Assembly: GCA_015039365.1 (NCBI GenBank)
Contig: WION01000146.1
Coordinates: 60,988 to 124,987 of the forward strand
Direction of reading: 5' to 3'
Source: Amanita rubescens
Taxonomy: Eukaryota > Basidiomycota > Agaricomycetes > Agaricales > Amanitaceae
DNA: 64,000 nt
The position numbers and the translations under genes were made by a program. This document shows positions 61,582 through 64,000 of this stretch, one piece after another (the stretch's first letter is position 1; each line of letters begins with the position of its first letter). The notes under the pieces are model-generated. The model had not been told where the DNA came from and did not search any database. It worked only from the letters and a program-made list of their open reading frames with translations.

Positions 61582-61967
61582 GATGTTACTGGCAGGCCGA
61601 AGCGAAGCGAGCTGTTCTGATGGAAAGCGAGGTGGATTAAGCAAGGGGCTTCAGGGATGAAAGCTATTGATTGATCGGAGCTGGATCGGGAGTAGTGGAA
61701 CGTGTGGGCGTTGTTCGGCTGATGCTGTGTCAGTGCTGTGGGGCCGAGTGGTGAAGGCTACTGCAGTGTAAAGAGCGGGGAGGGTATAATTGAAGAAAGG
61801 TCGGTGGGGTATGGTCTCTGAGCTATGGGAGGGCCGGCAGAGTGCTTGGAGTGGCTCGGAGCAGATTCCAAGTGACACCAGAACTTGTCCGGTGCTTTCT
61901 GTGCAGCAGTTGGGTGAAAGGAATGACCGACGGACTGACCTAAGAGCCCCTCGCGGTGGGCTCCAGT

Positions 61968-62364
61968 TGAAACGATCAGAAGAAGGCCGATGCGGAAGTG
62001 CGTTCGGCCAAAGGGGCTTCGGAGGTCAGTCCTGGGGGTGCCTCGGAGGCAGAGAGAGTGCTGAAGACGAAGGTGAATGAGTGGAAGGTGTCCGAAGCAC
62101 CGAGGAACGAAGGGAACGGAAGGAATCGAACTCGGAACGAAGCTGGGGTGATAATTCGCTAACTACAACTACGTACACAATGGTATATATACTACGGAGG
62201 CACGAGGTGACCATGTGATGAATCCTGCACCGAGTCCGAGGCCTGTGCATGTGTCCGAACACAAACGATCATCCTCCAGGATCGAGCATAGGCTCGGAGT
62301 GCTTCGGGGAGCTTCGGAAGGTTTCGGAGATTGGTTCCAACGTAGCCGGAATCGGCTCGTTACA
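61968..62364 (-). repeat. 5' LTR of G2
   Basis: 397 bp, followed on the minus strand by AC and the TGGAGCCC PBS. Confidence 0.92.
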
Positions 62365-62368
62365 TCGG

Positions 62369-62562
62369 TTTGAACCGACTATTACCAGCTTTTGACTGGT
62401 CTCGACCATGACCAGTCAAGAGTTGGTCAAGAGTCATGACCGCAGTGACAGGACTGGTCATGCATGGTTCCGGTTCAGTTCTCCTCCTTGCAGGAGAATT
62501 TGTAACCGGTTTTTTGGCCTTTGGGGCCAAAAAACCGGACTTAACCGGACTTTCAATCACTA
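62369..62562 (+). mobile_element. H3: 3' part of a hAT-like element
   Basis: Ends ...CCGGACTTTCAATCACTA, the terminal repeat of the H family. The 5' end is not identified on the other side of G2, so this element is truncated or its start is in the unrecognised 58897-59734 region. Confidence 0.55.
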
Positions 62563-62820
62563 CTCCTGTGTTCCAGTCAGTGGGCATGTCCATGTATGTC
62601 TGGACAAGTTCTTCATTGTTGGCTTCCAATGAATTGAGGAGTTTGTGGAGAACCTTTTAAGTCTCCAGTTCTCTTCTTTGAGGAGCTTGATGATGTGCTC
62701 CTTGCTTTGGTCATCTGGGCAAGGGACCATGGGCAGTAGGGATGTGGCGACAAAGAGCCGGACATGGGACTGGTAATGTAGGAAATCCAAGATTTCCTGG
62801 TGGATGCAGGCTCTCATCCA
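62563..62820 (-). pseudogene. A-like ORF3-region fragment, right part
   Basis: Minus-strand copy of A about 22640-22890, encoding the 125-aa frame (FLHYQSHVRLFVATSL, IIKLLKEENWRL, EANNEELVQTY) with a 1-nt insertion. H4 sits between this and 63820-64000, with TSD CTCATCCA. Confidence 0.7.
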
Positions 62821-63811
62821 TAGTGTTTGAAAGTCCAGTCCATTAGGACCAAAAAAAACTGGAACTGGACCGGACTGTGACTGGATTTGGACTGGGACTG
62901 GTCCATGGTCACACAGGGTCCTTCCTGAATTGGACCGGTCTTTTTTAAGATTTTTAAAAATAAAAAAACCACAAAAAACCAGTTTGGACCAGTTTGGACC
63001 AGTCCTTTGAGCCCTACATACATGGAACCTATTCTACATTTGTTACCCTCTATTTTACCGATTTTTTGACCCATGAAATGTGGGAAATGGTTAAGATCTC
63101 AGCTCACAGTAACATTTTTCATATAAAAATCAAATAACATCTAAATTCTAACATAATCTAAACATGATTAATGTAGGTACAGGTATAGGAGTATGTGAGA
63201 GGGTGCAATGAATTTAATTGGGCATAGTTAAGCAGTGGGAGAGCAAGAGTCAGCAACAATGGGTTTCATTCTCTCTTTGGTGGTCTCTTTGGTGATCTCT
63301 TTGGCAATGTTTGGCAGTCTCCTGGTATCATCAAAAATGGTTTTCATGTGTTACCTGGAGTGGAGCTAGGGTGAGGGTGTGTGAGAGGGCAGTGGGGCAT
63401 ACTAGTTGAGCAGTGGGAGGGCTTGAAGGGTCAGAAACAATGAGTTTCATTCTCTCATCTCTCTTTGGTGATCTCTTTGGCAATCTCTTTGGCAATGTTT
63501 GGCAGTCTCCTGCCATCATCAAGAATGGTTTTCATGTAGCTTAACTGGCATGCAGCAGGGTGTGAGAGGGTGTGAGAGGGTACAGTGGGGTTCAATGGGG
63601 CATAGTTGAGTGGTGGGAGGGTGAGGGTTAGCAACATTGGGTTTCACATGGTTTACTCAAGTCAATTCTGACCTTGAAGACTGGTCCAAGACCAGTCTTA
63701 AGTGGTCCAGTTCCGGTTCTTTTGATATCAGGGACACCCTGAGACCGGTCTGGTTCTGGTCCTTCCAAAAAAGGAAATAAAAACCAGACCAGACCGGACT
63801 TTAAAACTCTA
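62821..63811 (+). mobile_element. H4: non-autonomous hAT-like element
   Basis: 991 bp, ends TAGTGTTTGAAAGTCC and ...GGACTTTAAAACTCTA, perfect 8-bp TSD CTCATCCA (62813-62820, 63812-63819). It has three internal copies of the AGTGGGAG...TCTCTTTGGCAATGTTTGG block that occurs twice in H2. Confidence 0.85.
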
Positions 63812-63819
63812 CTCATCCA

Positions 63820-64000
63820 TCGAAGGCGCCAACATCAAATGCAGGGTTGGTGACAGTGGGGGCCTGTTGGGTCTGTTCTGCATTCCCTTCCATAATCAAT
63901 AGAGGTTTTGTTGGGGAATCAGTGAGTGTCTGAGGTTCTTGTTCCATCATGATGTGAGCAACTTTGTTACAGGTGTTGTGGGATAGTTGCTGCAGTTTTG
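63820..64000 (-). pseudogene. A-like ORF3-region fragment, left part (open at window end)
   Basis: Minus-strand copy of A about 22378-22640 with a ~70-bp deletion: LQQLSH, VAHIMM, then MEGNAEQTQQAPTV and the GAFDG end. It continues beyond base 64000. Confidence 0.65.

Larger units (their letters stand above)
59739..62364 (-). mobile_element. G2: gag-only non-autonomous LTR retrotransposon
   Basis: 2626 bp, same length as G1, minus strand. LTRs 61968-62364 (5') and 59739-60135 (3'), 397 bp each. TSD TCGG (59735-59738, 62365-62368). PBS ends at 61965. Only Gag is encoded. The equal size and similar sequence of two copies show that the gag-only form itself transposed. Confidence 0.92.

Overview
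This window is transposable-element DNA from a filamentous fungus, most likely a basidiomycete (probably Agaricomycetes). The evidence is Ty3/gypsy chromoviruses with a C-terminal chromodomain, a gypsy-like family whose reverse transcriptase reads FIDD in place of YxDD, non-autonomous hAT-like elements, and one gene with two introns of 44-47 bp. I see no rRNA, tRNA, CRISPR array or intact host gene. Almost every base lies in nested retrotransposons or in short DNA transposons.

Layout. 1-1366: 5' end of a minus-strand FIDD-type element (E), inserted in the 5' LTR of chromovirus A. 1367-24595: chromovirus A (+), split by chromovirus B1 (5606-16927, minus, TSD CACTA), by a gag-only element G1 (17085-19710, TSD CCGC) and by a hAT-like element in its 3' LTR (23190-24213, TSD TCCCCATT). 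24596-29072: hAT-like elements, an A-like fragment and unrecognised DNA. 29073-53608: chromovirus B2 (+, TSD GTACC), which carries a complete chromovirus C (31295-39413, TSD ATGGG) and a complete FIDD-type element D (40869-49563, minus, TSD ACGG). 53609-64000: a broken host-like ORF, hAT-like elements, a solo LTR (55923-56271), a tandem-repeat block, gag-only element G2 (59739-62364) and an A-like fragment. C and D look youngest because their LTR pairs are almost identical. A and B are riddled with TGA stops.

How the elements appear to work. The chromoviruses (A, B, C) carry gag, protease-RT-RNase H-integrase-chromodomain and a third ORF (ORF3) after pol. Their LTRs carry a 7-bp hairpin about 23 bp after the TATA box, and its 3' arm is complementary to the primer-binding site just after the LTR. 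This suggests Tf1-like self-priming. FIDD-type elements (D, E, G) instead have a TGG-starting PBS 2 nt from the LTR. All four readable gag-pol junctions have a GGRTTTT slip heptamer directly before the gag stop.

Most striking points. (1) Every element family with a readable 5' end has about 0.6-1.1 kb with no, or almost no, AUG in any frame from TATA box to core Gag. In A, B, C, D and E this stretch holds an open, conserved, in-frame Gag extension with no AUG. (2) Element D carries an antisense three-exon gene with Zn2Cys6-type cysteine spacing between pol and its 3' LTR. (3) ORF3 shares a CX2CX3HX4HH motif (B, C) and a C-terminal DAxHNxxT motif (A, B, C), and in A and C it is overprinted by a second frame. 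(4) FIDD-type insertions all have a 4-bp CCGN target duplication.
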